This document shows, in pieces, positions 36,423 through 45,408 of a stretch of DNA of 62,438 bases. Numbering within the stretch: position 1 is the stretch's first letter; every line of letters starts with the position of its first letter. A program made the position numbers and the translations under genes. The notes under the pieces were generated by a model. That model had not been told where the DNA came from, ran no database searches, and saw only the letters and a list, made by a program, of their open reading frames with translations. The stretch is taken from the NCBI GenBank assembly GCA_013375355.1, contig JABXJV010000171.1, forward strand, positions 1 through 62,438, written 5' to 3'. Source of the DNA: Candidatus Helarchaeota archaeon (GTDB lineage: Archaea > Asgardarchaeota > Lokiarchaeia > Helarchaeales > JABXJV01).

Positions 36423-37835
36423 TTAGCTCTGCTGTTTTGATTTTAATATCTTCGCTCTTTCTTCTAGAATTTCTTTTACTATTTGTCTATCTTCAGGATA
36501 CCATCTTAACGCCATTACCCAAAAAAGAATACCAGGTAGACCGAATGATAAAGTCACAATAGCGGTGATTTGAAAATTTTGGTTATTTATAGCCAATAGA
36601 ATTCCACCCAAAAGTGGACCTAAGCCAGTTCCTAGCGTTTCTACAAATTGATTCCAAGAGACAATTTGTCCTTGGGCTTCAGGTAAGTTAATATTTTGTA
36701 GAAGAGGAGATTGATTGACGTCATAAAGACCTCCAACAGAAAAAACTATGATTATTCCAATACCAAAAATCCATATAGAAGGAAATGTGAATAATAATGG
36801 GACATCAAAACCTTGCTGGGGATTTAAATGGGGTAAGGGAATAAAGAAAAATAGACCGAAGGTAACAAGTGAGACAGTTAAACTAAAAATTATAAATTTT
36901 ATCCTCCTAGGAGGGTTATTTGCTGCATATTTATCAGACATTTTTGCAAATACTTGGCCAAAGAACGCACCTGCAATACCAAATGTGATTAGGAGAAAAC
37001 TAATCATGACTCCAGAGATATTATGAGGAGGTAATTGAGTATATGGTACGACTAAAGCAAAAAAAACTCCCAAGAGGATACAACTAAATATTCCCTCTAA
37101 AAGGGCAGCAACATTAGTTTTACTCAACATAGTTTTCCGCATCGTCTCTCTGGTCATCTTAAAATCATATATAATTGCCTCATCTTTCAAAACTTCTGAT
37201 AATTCTTCTTCTTGAGCCCCTCGTTTAGGTTCTTTAGTAAATATCCAAAATATAATAGAACTGATTATTGTCATTGCTCCAGTGAACCTCAAAAATTCTC
37301 TCCACCAGCCCAGTTGAAACGCAAATGCTGAGACTAAAAATCCGAGAAATTGAAAAATAGCCCAAATTATGCCTAAAATACCAAAGAATTGAGATCTTTG
37401 ATCCTTACTAAGTGCATCATTTGATAAAGAAACATGTGCTGGTCGGTTTCCGCCTCCGAAAAAAGAGCTAATTGTCATAAATAAGAGAAAATAACCCCAA
37501 GTTTCATATCCTAAACCTTCTGCAGCAAAACTTATGAAGATTCTTGTGGATCCGATAATTATTGAGATTATGGTTAGGGTTATCTTTCGTGAACCCCGAT
37601 CAATTATTTTACCAAGTATTATACCTGAAAAAGCTGCAGTCAAAGAAGTAGCTGTCATGATTAAACCCATCTCGACAGCGTGAAAGTTCTGATAAGGCCA
37701 GAATAAATTTGATAAAGGGACGATATTAATCCAAAAGATTGACCGGCTAAACACTTGGAGTGATACCATTATAAAGAATGACCAGAATCCTTTGATTATA
37801 GAGCGTTTGGGTAAAGTCTCTTGTTTTTTACTCAT
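36423..37835 (-). CDS. MFS transporter
   Basis: A 470-residue transporter with 12 hydrophobic helices and a long central cytoplasmic loop (about residues 205-235, KEPKRGAQEEELSEVLKD). The loop after TM2 has GKIIDRGSRKI, a variant of the MFS DRxGRR signature. The N-terminus contains SRSIFWINIVPLSNLFWPYQN. It is unrelated in detail to the MFS pair at the left edge. The substrate is unknown. ATG 37835 is preferred; a TTG at 37847 would add four residues. Confidence 0.85.
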   Translation of the reverse strand: MSKKQETLPKRSIIKGFWSFFIMVSLQVFSRSIFWINIVPLSNLFWPYQNFHAVEMGLIMTATSLTAAFSGIILGKIIDRGSRKITLTIISIIIGSTRIFISFAAEGLGYETWGYFLLFMTISSFFGGGNRPAHVSLSNDALSKDQRSQFFGILGIIWAIFQFLGFLVSAFAFQLGWWREFLRFTGAMTIISSIIFWIFTKEPKRGAQEEELSEVLKDEAIIYDFKMTRETMRKTMLSKTNVAALLEGIFSCILLGVFFALVVPYTQLPPHNISGVMISFLLITFGIAGAFFGQVFAKMSDKYAANNPPRRIKFIIFSLTVSLVTFGLFFFIPLPHLNPQQGFDVPLLFTFPSIWIFGIGIIIVFSVGGLYDVNQSPLLQNINLPEAQGQIVSWNQFVETLGTGLGPLLGGILLAINNQNFQITAIVTLSFGLPGILFWVMALRWYPEDRQIVKEILEERAKILKSKQQS

Positions 37836-37847
37836 TAGGATACACAA

Positions 37848-38212
37848 TACTGTTCTTAACTTTTAATTTAATATTGTAATCTGCTCATAAACAATATTTA
37901 TTGCTTGTTTTAGATCATAATAAAAATTTCATATTAAAATTTTATTTAAGGGAAAAAGTCAAAAAATTATTCCGTCTCACTAAAAGTAAGACTAGTATGC
38001 GCATTTTATAACACAATATATTAGAATAAATCAAGAGAACCAAAAGAAAAACCAAATGCATTCAGCGAGATGTGGAAGGTGCGGGATTCAAAGAAATAAA
38101 AGTAAAATGCACATACAAGCCATTACCGGTTCATTGGATTCTAAAAGCAAAAAAATTATAATTTTTAATATTCAAAAAAATATAATGCAGATAATAAAAA
38201 GGAGTCTTTTTT
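37848..38212. other. 365-base gap holding a methyltransferase relic and a promoter region
   Basis: Between the MFS gene and the 7TM protein there is no intact gene. The left part is AT-rich divergent promoter-like sequence. Bases 38054-38161 encode a recognisable gene fragment (separate entry). Before the TTG at 38213 is the ribosome site AAAAAGGAG. Confidence 0.5.
38054..38161 (+). pseudogene. C-terminal relic of a SAM-dependent methyltransferase
   Basis: The frame ending at TAA 38159-38161 reads VEGAGFKEIKVKCTYKPL then PVHWILKAKKL. This is how many small-molecule methyltransferases end (an EAGF-type helix followed by strands and a final WILKA strand). There is no start, no SAM motif upstream, and the frame is closed by TAA at 38027-38029. 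It appears to be the tail of a lost gene. Confidence 0.5.
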
Positions 38213-39313
38213 TTGTATCCTGTTTCATTACCTAATTGGACAACACAAGCTATCGTAGGTTTAATTTCGGCAGGTTGTTTGATTATTGCATTTTTTATAT
38301 CATTTTATCATTACAATAGGAAGAAATACCGCCCATTCCTTTTTTTAACGTTAGGCCCTTTTTTAACTATTTTTATGAGCTTGCTTTATGCATTTTCTGT
38401 CTTATTCTTATCAATTCCTTTAATAAGAGCAAGCGTCTACACTTTCATTCCTATTGGCTTTTTTAATATCTTGCTGCTAGACTCCATGTCTAGAGAAACA
38501 GTTGATCCTGTGAAAATATTGGCACTAGGGATGATTTCAGTCGCATTATTATTTGTTTCTTTAGATCCGAGCTCATTTTACATCAATATGTTTCCTAATG
38601 GGGAGTGGCGAATATATCTAGGCGATAATTTTCTAATTGTGGCGTCTCCATTCTTTATTCTAATAGGAACCCTCTATGTTTATTATGCTGCAAAAATTTA
38701 TCGAGATGCCCCTAAAGAATTAAAAATACAAGCTCTTGTTTTTTTATTAGGGGGAATAATCACTGGATTCTTATCGCCCGGTTCATTAGCAATTAGACTA
38801 AATGATATTATTCCTGCAATACATATGATTCTATTTGCAATTGGTGTACTAATTTCTTCGAATACATTAGCATCCCAACCAAAATTAGCTTATATTCTTC
38901 CATTCAAAGTCTTGAGATTAGCAATTATTAATACTAATAGTGGGGTTCCCCTCTACACTCATATTTGGGAAGGGTCGGAAAGGACAGAAGATATGATCGA
39001 TCCCATGCTCTTTTCAGGAATGATGCATACTATAAGCCAATTTGTACAAGAATCTTTAAAGAAGGGAAATGTAACTGAAATACATTTGGAGGAGGCAATT
39101 CTTATTTTAGAAAGAAGTGAACAATTCCCTATCGTATGTGTATTAATTTCAACCAAATCTTCTCAAATTCTTAGACAAAATCTTAATTATTTTGCTAAAC
39201 GTTTCTTTGAAGAATTTTCACAGTATTTTTCTGATATGAGCAACCTTTCTAATTTCGCTACTGCATCAGATTTGGTTTTAGAATATTTTCCGTTTGTTCC
39301 CGAATACGATTAA
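38213..39313 (+). CDS. 7TM membrane protein with longin/roadblock-like C-terminus, paralog
   Basis: This 366-residue protein is a paralog of the one at 3182 with the same layout: seven hydrophobic helices in residues 8-216, then a soluble domain starting at ILPFKVLRLAIINTNSGVPLYTHIW, with acidic helices (SGMMHTISQFVQESLKKGN) and the end FVPEYD. The soluble domain is consistent with a longin/roadblock/profilin-like fold: five strands framing helices. A sensor or GTPase-regulator role is inferred only. The start is TTG 38213 with GGAG eight bases upstream. hisF follows on the same strand 110 bases later. Confidence 0.7.
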   Translation: MYPVSLPNWTTQAIVGLISAGCLIIAFFISFYHYNRKKYRPFLFLTLGPFLTIFMSLLYAFSVLFLSIPLIRASVYTFIPIGFFNILLLDSMSRETVDPVKILALGMISVALLFVSLDPSSFYINMFPNGEWRIYLGDNFLIVASPFFILIGTLYVYYAAKIYRDAPKELKIQALVFLLGGIITGFLSPGSLAIRLNDIIPAIHMILFAIGVLISSNTLASQPKLAYILPFKVLRLAIINTNSGVPLYTHIWEGSERTEDMIDPMLFSGMMHTISQFVQESLKKGNVTEIHLEEAILILERSEQFPIVCVLISTKSSQILRQNLNYFAKRFFEEFSQYFSDMSNLSNFATASDLVLEYFPFVPEYD

Positions 39314-39423
39314 TTTAAAGGGAACTCCAATTAGTTTTTTAGGAATCGTTAAATATGTTCATAAAATAATTGTAGATTAATTTTAAAATTACTTAGTGAA
39401 AATATGAACAAAAGGTAATAATT

Positions 39424-40233
39424 ATGCCCGATTACAAAAAAATTGTGCCATGTTTGGATACCAAGGATGGACGTTTGGTTAAAGGGATTAAATTTGTTAA
39501 TATTCGTGAAGTGGGAGATCCCCCCGGATATGCTAAAAAATATGAAGAGGATGGTGCAGATGTAATAGTGCTTTTGGATATTTCTGCATCTATCGAGGGG
39601 CGAGAAACCTTATTAGATGTTGTAAAAAGAACTGCTAAAGTTGTAAATATTCCATTTGCAGTCGGGGGAGGTATAAAAAATGTTAAAAATATTGAGACTT
39701 TGTTATCTGCAGGTGCAGATAAAATCAGTATTAACACAGCTGCTGTAAAGGACCCTAATTTTGTTAAAGAAGCGGTTAAAAAATTTGGTGGAGATAAAAT
39801 AGTCATCGCTATAGATGCTTTAAGAACTCCAGCTGATAAAGAAGGAAAAGGAAAATACATTATCGACTCACCAGAAGGAAAATTTTGGGGAAATGTTGTA
39901 ATTTACGGTGGAACTAAAGAGACTGGAATTGATCTAGTCGACTGGAGTGTGAAGATGGCAGAAATGGGGGTTGGAGAAATATTATTCACGAGCAAAGATA
40001 AAGATGGAACTAAAGATGGATTCGATATCCCATTAACACGAGCAGTTGCAGAAAATTCCAAAATCCCAGTTACTGCTTCTGGTGGATGTGGGCACCCATA
40101 TCACATGCTTGTAGCTTTGACTGAAGGCAAGGCTACATCCGCCTTGGCAGCCAGTATATTTCATTATAACCAATATACAGTTAAAGAAGTCAAGGATTAT
40201 TTAAGGGGAAGAGGTATTAAATTCGAAAAATAA
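39424..40233 (+). CDS. hisF: Imidazole glycerol phosphate synthase cyclase subunit
   Basis: A 269-residue TIM barrel that closes the imidazole ring from PRFAR and ammonia in histidine synthesis. The two catalytic Asp residues fall at Asp12 (PCLDTKDGRLVKG) and Asp131 (VIAIDALRT). GGGIKN and ASGGCGHPYHM are the phosphate-binding loops. Compared with the short forms it has a ~17-residue insertion after Asp131 (RTPADKEGKGKYIIDSPEGK region), somewhat like longer bacterial forms. hisH is not adjacent, and the other his genes are 20 kb away. The start ATG lies behind AAAAGG. Confidence 0.95.
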   Translation: MPDYKKIVPCLDTKDGRLVKGIKFVNIREVGDPPGYAKKYEEDGADVIVLLDISASIEGRETLLDVVKRTAKVVNIPFAVGGGIKNVKNIETLLSAGADKISINTAAVKDPNFVKEAVKKFGGDKIVIAIDALRTPADKEGKGKYIIDSPEGKFWGNVVIYGGTKETGIDLVDWSVKMAEMGVGEILFTSKDKDGTKDGFDIPLTRAVAENSKIPVTASGGCGHPYHMLVALTEGKATSALAASIFHYNQYTVKEVKDYLRGRGIKFEK

Positions 40234-40265
40234 AAAATATATTTTTTTTACTCTTATTAAAAGGA

Positions 40266-41771
40266 TTGTGTAAGAATGTTAAATCGGAGGCGGAATATCT
40301 GTCAGTAGACTATAATGGAACTGTACGGTCTATAGTAACTTCTAAGAATTTAAAACAGCTTGATCTTTCTGATTTGGGAATTCAGGATATTGCAGAAATC
40401 AAGAATTTAGAAAATCTAACGCAACTTCAAGTATTATATCTGGGAAGAAATGAAGTTTCAGAAATAAAGAATCTAGAAAACCTAATTAACCTCCAGCATT
40501 TAGTCCTTAATGCAAATCAAATTTCAAAAATCGAGAATTTAGAAAATTTAACACAACTTCAAGAATTGTATCTTGATTATAACCAGATTTCAGAAATACA
40601 AAATCTAGAAAATCTAACTCAACTTCAAAAATTAGAACTTAGTAATAATCAAATCTCAGAAATAAAGAATTTAGATAATCTTTCACAATTAAAGACATTT
40701 TCTCTTCATGATAATGATATTTCAGAAATTAGAAATTTAGATAACCTCACAAAACTTGAATTTATAGATCTAGGTAATAATCAAATTTCAGAAATCAAGA
40801 ATTTAGAAAATTTAAAACTTCTCAGTGCGTTATATCTTTATGGAAATCGGATTTCAGAAATAAAGAATCTAGATGATCTCACTCAACTTCTAATTCTATA
40901 TCTTGATTTCAATAAAATTTCAGAAATTAAGAATATAGAAAATCTGACCAAACTCAAAGGCTTGTATCTTCATTCAAATGCCGTTTCAGAAATTAGCAAT
41001 TTAGAAAACTCAAAACAACTCACTTCATTATTTTTAGGGCATAATAACATTACAGAAATTAAGAATTTAGAAAATCTGATTCAACTCCAAGAATTATCTC
41101 TTGGTGATCAAATTTCAGAAATAAGGAATTTAGAAAAACTTAAACAACTAGAAGGTTTAAATCTTGGTGGAAATCAAATTTCTGAAATAAAGAATTTAGA
41201 AACGCTTACAAAACTCCAGAGATTAGATCTTAGTAGAAATCAAATTTCAGAAATAAGGAATTTAGAAAAACTTAAACAACTACAAGGTTTAATTCTTGAT
41301 GGAAATCAAATTTCTGAAATAAAGAATTTAGAAACGCTTACAAAACTCCAGAGATTAGATCTTAGTAGAAATCAGATTTCAGAAATAAAGAACCTAGAAA
41401 AATTAAGACAACTTCAGAGATTATATCTTAAAGAAAATCAGATTTCAAAAATCGAGAATTTAGAAAAATTAACACAATTAAAAACTTTATTTCTTGACCA
41501 CAATCAGATTATAAAGATTGAAGGGTTAGAAAAACTCTCCCAATTAATAGATTTAACCCTTGATTCGTCCCTATTATTAGAAGATGATAAAGAAATATAT
41601 GATAGAGGAAGTAAAGCAGTAATTGGGCATTGTAAATATCAAAATCTTCTTGAACAACTAGAATCAATACAAAAACAAATAAACACTAGCGGACTTAAAC
41701 TATCAGATTTACAAAAACTAAAAAAGAGGGCTGAGGAGATAAATAAGAAAATTAAAAGCATTAAATCGTAG
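40266..41771 (+). CDS. Leucine-rich repeat protein (SDS22/internalin-like)
   Basis: This 501-residue protein is almost all 22-residue repeats with the consensus LTQLQxLxLxxNQISEIKNLEN, about 18 in a row, ending in a helical C-terminal tail (QKQINTSGLKLSDLQKLKKR). The repeat is the SDS22-like kind, which forms a curved protein-binding solenoid. No signal peptide, so it is probably intracellular; no catalytic part. Repeats 13-14 and 15-16 are nearly identical at the DNA level (see repeat entry). The start is unclear: TTG 40266 begins the frame but the nearest good ribosome site (GGAGG, 40287) favours a later start. Confidence 0.85.
   Translation: MCKNVKSEAEYLSVDYNGTVRSIVTSKNLKQLDLSDLGIQDIAEIKNLENLTQLQVLYLGRNEVSEIKNLENLINLQHLVLNANQISKIENLENLTQLQELYLDYNQISEIQNLENLTQLQKLELSNNQISEIKNLDNLSQLKTFSLHDNDISEIRNLDNLTKLEFIDLGNNQISEIKNLENLKLLSALYLYGNRISEIKNLDDLTQLLILYLDFNKISEIKNIENLTKLKGLYLHSNAVSEISNLENSKQLTSLFLGHNNITEIKNLENLIQLQELSLGDQISEIRNLEKLKQLEGLNLGGNQISEIKNLETLTKLQRLDLSRNQISEIRNLEKLKQLQGLILDGNQISEIKNLETLTKLQRLDLSRNQISEIKNLEKLRQLQRLYLKENQISKIENLEKLTQLKTLFLDHNQIIKIEGLEKLSQLIDLTLDSSLLLEDDKEIYDRGSKAVIGHCKYQNLLEQLESIQKQINTSGLKLSDLQKLKKRAEEINKKIKSIKS
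41117..41380 (+). repeat. Recent 132-bp tandem duplication inside the LRR gene
   Basis: The stretch beginning at 41171 reappears at 41303, exactly 132 bases (two 66-base LRR units) later, with only a few changed bases over the copied region. Repeats 13-14 and 15-16 of the protein are thus recent copies. Older repeats in the gene are much more diverged at the DNA level. Confidence 0.85.
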
Positions 41772-41789
41772 ATTGCGTAGTTAAAAAAA

Positions 41790-42368
41790 TTAACTATGAA
41801 TTTTCGTTAATAGCCATGCCATATTTTTTCCAAGATTTTTCATAGTTTGTTTTCCTTCGGAATCTTTTTGTACATCACCAGGATTTAAACCCATTCCCAT
41901 ATTCCAATAACTTGAGCCGACAATAATCATATTACTAATTCCAAAGAGCATATTAATTGAGTTCCATACTCGACAAGCACCTTGTCTTCGGACGGCTATT
42001 ACGGCTGCTCCTAACTTTCTTTTAAATTTATTTCCATTTGCCATCTGCACGAATCCTGACCTCTCAATTAAACATTTAGCTTTTCCTGTAACATCACCAT
42101 AATAAACTGGTGAACCTATTATAATTGCATCTGCTTCAATCATTTTTGCATATACATCATTTAAGTCGTCATTTTGGGCACATTTATCATTTCGATTTGC
42201 CATACATTTAAAACAAGCTATACAAGGGTTTATTTTTTTTCCAGCTAATTGAATCACTTCAGTTTCGATATTTTCATTTTCTTTCTTTATTGCCTTAAAA
42301 ACCATTTCAATTAATTGAGCAGTATTTCCCTCAGGACGGGGAGATCCGTTAATTGCTACAACTTTCAT
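41790..42368 (-). CDS. Iron-sulfur flavoprotein / NAD(P)H-dependent FMN reductase-like
   Basis: A 192-residue flavodoxin-fold protein: FMN loop INGSPRPEGNTAQL (about residues 6-19) and IIGSPVYYGDVTG. Between them is a compact Cys set, CIACFKCMANRNDKC (about 49-63), the signature of archaeal Isf proteins that carry a 4Fe-4S cluster. It would pass electrons between ferredoxin, flavins or oxygen/peroxide. The start is ATG 42368 behind AAGGA. Confidence 0.88.
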   Translation of the reverse strand: MKVVAINGSPRPEGNTAQLIEMVFKAIKKENENIETEVIQLAGKKINPCIACFKCMANRNDKCAQNDDLNDVYAKMIEADAIIIGSPVYYGDVTGKAKCLIERSGFVQMANGNKFKRKLGAAVIAVRRQGACRVWNSINMLFGISNMIIVGSSYWNMGMGLNPGDVQKDSEGKQTMKNLGKNMAWLLTKIHS

Positions 42369-42493
42369 ATTATCAATCCTTCTATTTTGAAATTATATTA
42401 GTTATATTGAGTTTTTTTTAAATTTAATTGTTATCAAAAGGATAGTTGCTTGATCTACTCCAATCAATAAAACCTTGTTAGAATTCAACTTTT

Positions 42494-43276
42494 TTACCGT
42501 GCAACCCAGCCACCATCAACTAAAATATCTGCCCCAGTCATATAAGAACTATCATCGCTTGCTAAAAATAGTATGGCCTTTGCAACCTCTATCGGTTTAG
42601 CCCATCTCCCAAATAGACCTTCTTCTTCAAATTCCTTTTTAACAACTTCAAAGTCTACGCCCCTTTCGCGGGCATTTTTTGCAACATCACTTCTTAGCAT
42701 TGGAGTGTCTGTGGCACCGGGACTAACAGAATTAACGCGAACATTAAATGGTGCTAAGTCTAATGCCAAAGCTCTGGTCATCCCGAGTACACCTGCTTTT
42801 GTGGAACAGTAATTTGCATGATTAACTTGTCCAATATGTCCTGCCACGGACGCAAGGTTTACTATTACACCCGATTTTTGTTTTTTAAAATAGGGTATAG
42901 CATATTTACAACAAAAAAAAGTTCCTTTTAGATTAACATTAATAAGTAAATCATAATCTTCTTCGGTGAATTCTTCTGGCAGTCCGACCCTTACAACTCC
43001 AGCATTATTGATTAATACGTCTATACGTCCATATTTTTTCAAAATTTTTTCAATAGTTTCAGCCACATCACCAGATTTGGAAACATCAAGATTGATAAAT
43101 TCAGCCTTTGCATCTGGTGCTTCTTTTTTAATTAGTTTGACTGTTTCTTCTCCACCTTCTTGATTAATATCTGCAAGAATTTGTATAGCTCCTTCTTTAG
43201 CAAAGAATATAGCAGTAGATCTACCAATTCCGGAGGCAGCTCCCGTTAATAGAACAATCTTATTTTTAAGCTTCAT
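42494..43276 (-). CDS. Short-chain dehydrogenase/reductase (FabG-like)
   Basis: A 260-residue SDR with the Rossmann motif TGAASGIGRS (about residues 11-20), the NNAG motif in LINNAGVV, a catalytic Ser in VNLASVAGH, and YCSTKAG with catalytic Tyr and Lys. Ends in MTGADILVDGG, typical of the classical subfamily. It reduces or oxidises a hydroxyl/keto group with NAD(P). The substrate is unknown. The ATG is behind GGGAG. Confidence 0.92.
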   Translation of the reverse strand: MKLKNKIVLLTGAASGIGRSTAIFFAKEGAIQILADINQEGGEETVKLIKKEAPDAKAEFINLDVSKSGDVAETIEKILKKYGRIDVLINNAGVVRVGLPEEFTEEDYDLLINVNLKGTFFCCKYAIPYFKKQKSGVIVNLASVAGHIGQVNHANYCSTKAGVLGMTRALALDLAPFNVRVNSVSPGATDTPMLRSDVAKNARERGVDFEVVKKEFEEEGLFGRWAKPIEVAKAILFLASDDSSYMTGADILVDGGWVAR

Positions 43277-43370
43277 TTTTTTCTCCCATTTTGCACTTTT
43301 ATTTTTTTACGATAATTAATCTTATTCAAAATGTAAAATTTTATTAAATTTAATCTATCTAATCTGTTGT

Positions 43371-43616
43371 ATGAAACCTCCAATTTGTGCTGTTTGTAAT
43401 AAAAAATTTAAACCACAAGAGGGTGGATTAATTTATTTTAGCATGCGCCCTATTGATTATGAATGGGATAAAAGAAGAGAAAAATCAGGTAAAAAGGGAC
43501 ATCCTAAACATGCTGCATGGTTTTGTGGGGAACATTACGAAAAAGCGAAAGAATTAGGAAATTTAACAATTGATAAAGCTATGCCTCAAATAAGATCGTA
43601 CTATCAAACAAAATAA
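43371..43616 (+). CDS. Small CxxC/His protein, copy 1 (81 aa)
   Basis: The 81-residue protein opens MKPPICAVCNKKF, has an aromatic middle ending in WDKRREKS, then GHPKHAAWFCGEHYEKA and a short helix. Two CxxC-like pairs plus His (Cys6, Cys9, Cys and His in FCGEH) suggest one zinc site. The next gene is a duplicate. I recognise no named family. The start ATG has no obvious ribosome site (leaderless transcript possible). Confidence 0.7.
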   Translation: MKPPICAVCNKKFKPQEGGLIYFSMRPIDYEWDKRREKSGKKGHPKHAAWFCGEHYEKAKELGNLTIDKAMPQIRSYYQTK

Positions 43617-43670
43617 ATATGATAATACAAATTCTATTTTTAATAAAATTATCAAATAAGGTAAATAACA

Positions 43671-43910
43671 ATGAAACCACCGATTTGTGAAATATGTGAT
43701 AAGAAAATGGGTGAATTTGACGACTGTGGACTTGTTTATTTCAAGAAACGCCCAAGTGATCTTGAATGGGATAAAAAAGCAGAACAACCAGGCTTTGTGG
43801 GACATCCACCGTACGCCGCCTGGTTTTGCAAAGAACACTATGAACAAGCAATTAAAATGGAACATTTAACAATTTCAGAGGCACTACAAAAAATAAAAGA
43901 GAATACTTAG
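43671..43910 (+). CDS. Small CxxC/His protein, copy 2 (79 aa)
   Basis: Tandem paralog of the gene 55 bases upstream: MKPPICEICDKKM, GLVYFKKRPSDLEWDKKAEQ, GHPPYAAWFCKEHYEQA. The putative zinc residues (Cys6, Cys9, and CKEH) are conserved. Its ribosome site is AAGGTAAATAAC before ATG. The close copies suggest recent duplication but they differ clearly in the middle. Function unknown. Confidence 0.7.
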   Translation: MKPPICEICDKKMGEFDDCGLVYFKKRPSDLEWDKKAEQPGFVGHPPYAAWFCKEHYEQAIKMEHLTISEALQKIKENT

Positions 43911-43911
43911 A

Positions 43912-44364
43912 TTATAATAAATCCTTTTCAAATAATACTCCTTTTTCTTCAAATCCAAATTTCTTATAAAATCCAATTGCTTTTTTATTTTCGATCTCTG
44001 TGCTAACTTCAATTTCGCAACATCCAAGTTTCTTGCTTTGTTCAATAGCTTCTTGTATCAAATATTGACCAATTCCTTTATTTTGATATTCCTGACTAAC
44101 AACAAGTTCATCAATTAATCCAGATAGACCCGAATGTAGAAGTGTTTTTCGTATTATAAAATTAATAAAACCTACTACTCTTTTATCAATTTCAGCAATT
44201 AGAAAGTATGAATTTTTATCTTTTAGTATTTTTTTAAAATTAATGATTGCAGAATCTTTTTTAATACCCTCCTTGTTTATTAAAGACGCAATAAGTTCAT
44301 TTATTAAATTTTCAACAAATGGTAAGTCTTTTTCTAGCGCATTTCTAATTAATATATTATTCAT
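43912..44364 (-). CDS. GNAT-family acetyltransferase
   Basis: A 150-residue GNAT fold with the acetyl-CoA pyrophosphate loop QEYQNKGIGQYLIQEAI (Q/R-x-x-G-x-G/A), preceded by a beta bulge in LIDELVVS. The C-terminal AIGFYKKFGFEEKG is the usual end. It transfers an acetyl group from CoA to an amine of a protein or small molecule. ATG 44364 is preferred over TTG 44376. It is 18 bases downstream of the next GNAT gene. Confidence 0.9.
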   Translation of the reverse strand: MNNILIRNALEKDLPFVENLINELIASLINKEGIKKDSAIINFKKILKDKNSYFLIAEIDKRVVGFINFIIRKTLLHSGLSGLIDELVVSQEYQNKGIGQYLIQEAIEQSKKLGCCEIEVSTEIENKKAIGFYKKFGFEEKGVLFEKDLL

Positions 44365-44382
44365 ACAAATCAACAAATTTTC

Positions 44383-44808
44383 TCAAATTTCCAATTCCAT
44401 GATATAACTTGAAATTTTGAATCTAAATTTTTCATATAATTTTATGGCTGTTTCATTCCGTTTTTGGACAGTTAATCTAATTAAACCTCCTCCCGCTTTC
44501 TTTATATAATTTAAACTCTCTTCCATTAATTTTTCTCCTATTTTTCTATTTCTCCATTTCTCATTAACTGCAATCGGTCCAAAATACCAATGACCTTTTA
44601 ATATAAAACTAGCAAAACCAACTATCTCGTCCTTTTCTATAGCTACTAAAATATCACCAGGAATATTTAGTTTCGTGAATCTCTTAACATCTTTCTTGAA
44701 TTTATTAGTTGTATATTCAATATTATCGGTTTTATCTTTAAAATTTTCAATATAAATCTTAATAATTTCATCTAATTCTTCCATTTTAAAGGTTCGAATA
44801 GTAACCAT
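44383..44808 (-). CDS. GNAT-family acetyltransferase, second copy
   Basis: A 141-residue GNAT protein with IAVNEKWRNRKIGEKLMEESL as the CoA loop (R-x-x-K-I-G) and the end AIKLYEKFRFKISSYIMELEI. It is only moderately similar to its neighbour, so an older duplication or separate acquisition is likely. Substrate unknown. The two are co-directional and probably co-transcribed. Confidence 0.9.
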   Translation of the reverse strand: MVTIRTFKMEELDEIIKIYIENFKDKTDNIEYTTNKFKKDVKRFTKLNIPGDILVAIEKDEIVGFASFILKGHWYFGPIAVNEKWRNRKIGEKLMEESLNYIKKAGGGLIRLTVQKRNETAIKLYEKFRFKISSYIMELEI

Positions 44809-44828
44809 ACTTTTTCAACTCAAGAAAA

Positions 44829-45302
44829 TCAGACAGATTTAAAATATTGACTCCAATCAATCTTTTTAACAGTGGGATGAAGCATGTGGTCATCATCAAC
44901 TAAATGATAAGTTAGGTTAGTAAAAAGCTCTTCAGCTCGTTTATGCGTGGCTTCTATTGGAACTACATTATCATTTTTACCGTGATAAAGAACCACAGGA
45001 ACATCTACAGACCTACAGGAATGAAGTTTGGGATGAGTTAAAACTGGTGCAAGAAGTATTAATTGGGAAACTCTATCGGGATATTGACATGTATAAAATG
45101 TACCCATAAATCCCCCGTAACTCGAACCTATAATGATCCAAGACCTTTTTTCAGATAAAAAATTCTTTAATTGGTTTATTTTTTCTTCTTCAGTTCCAAC
45201 AAAATCTGGTGTAAGACAAGTGGGTAAGATACTTCGAAGGAAATTGCCTTTAAATCCTTGTCCCGAGGAAATGAGACCGTGTACAAAAATCACATTTGGC
45301 AT
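44829..45302 (-). CDS. Small alpha/beta hydrolase
   Basis: A 157-residue, cap-less alpha/beta hydrolase: opening VIFVHGLISSGQG, nucleophile Ser in IIGSSYGGFMG, Asp in LYHGKNDNVVP and His in DDDHMLHP. This is shorter than usual (about 200 residues), similar to YqiA/YcjY-like small esterases. An esterase or thioesterase is likely; substrate not known. Confidence 0.85.
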   Translation of the reverse strand: MPNVIFVHGLISSGQGFKGNFLRSILPTCLTPDFVGTEEEKINQLKNFLSEKRSWIIIGSSYGGFMGTFYTCQYPDRVSQLILLAPVLTHPKLHSCRSVDVPVVLYHGKNDNVVPIEATHKRAEELFTNLTYHLVDDDHMLHPTVKKIDWSQYFKSV

Positions 45303-45408
45303 ATAGTATTATTACAATTAAATTATTTATAAAAGTTAGAATTTTATTATTTGGAAACTACTTTTTAGTCAAACAAGTTATTTATAGATTATTTTACCAA
45401 TTACTCTT

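Noticed and set aside
39356..39410. Inverted repeat TGTTCATA/TATGAACA before hisF
   Set aside because: The half-sites are about 40 bases apart in AT-rich sequence and do not match the hisG-region repeats; chance is likely.
39432..39860. 142-residue open frame antisense to hisF
   Set aside because: It lies wholly inside the clearly coding hisF gene and is hydrophobic shadow sequence without a ribosome site or known motif.
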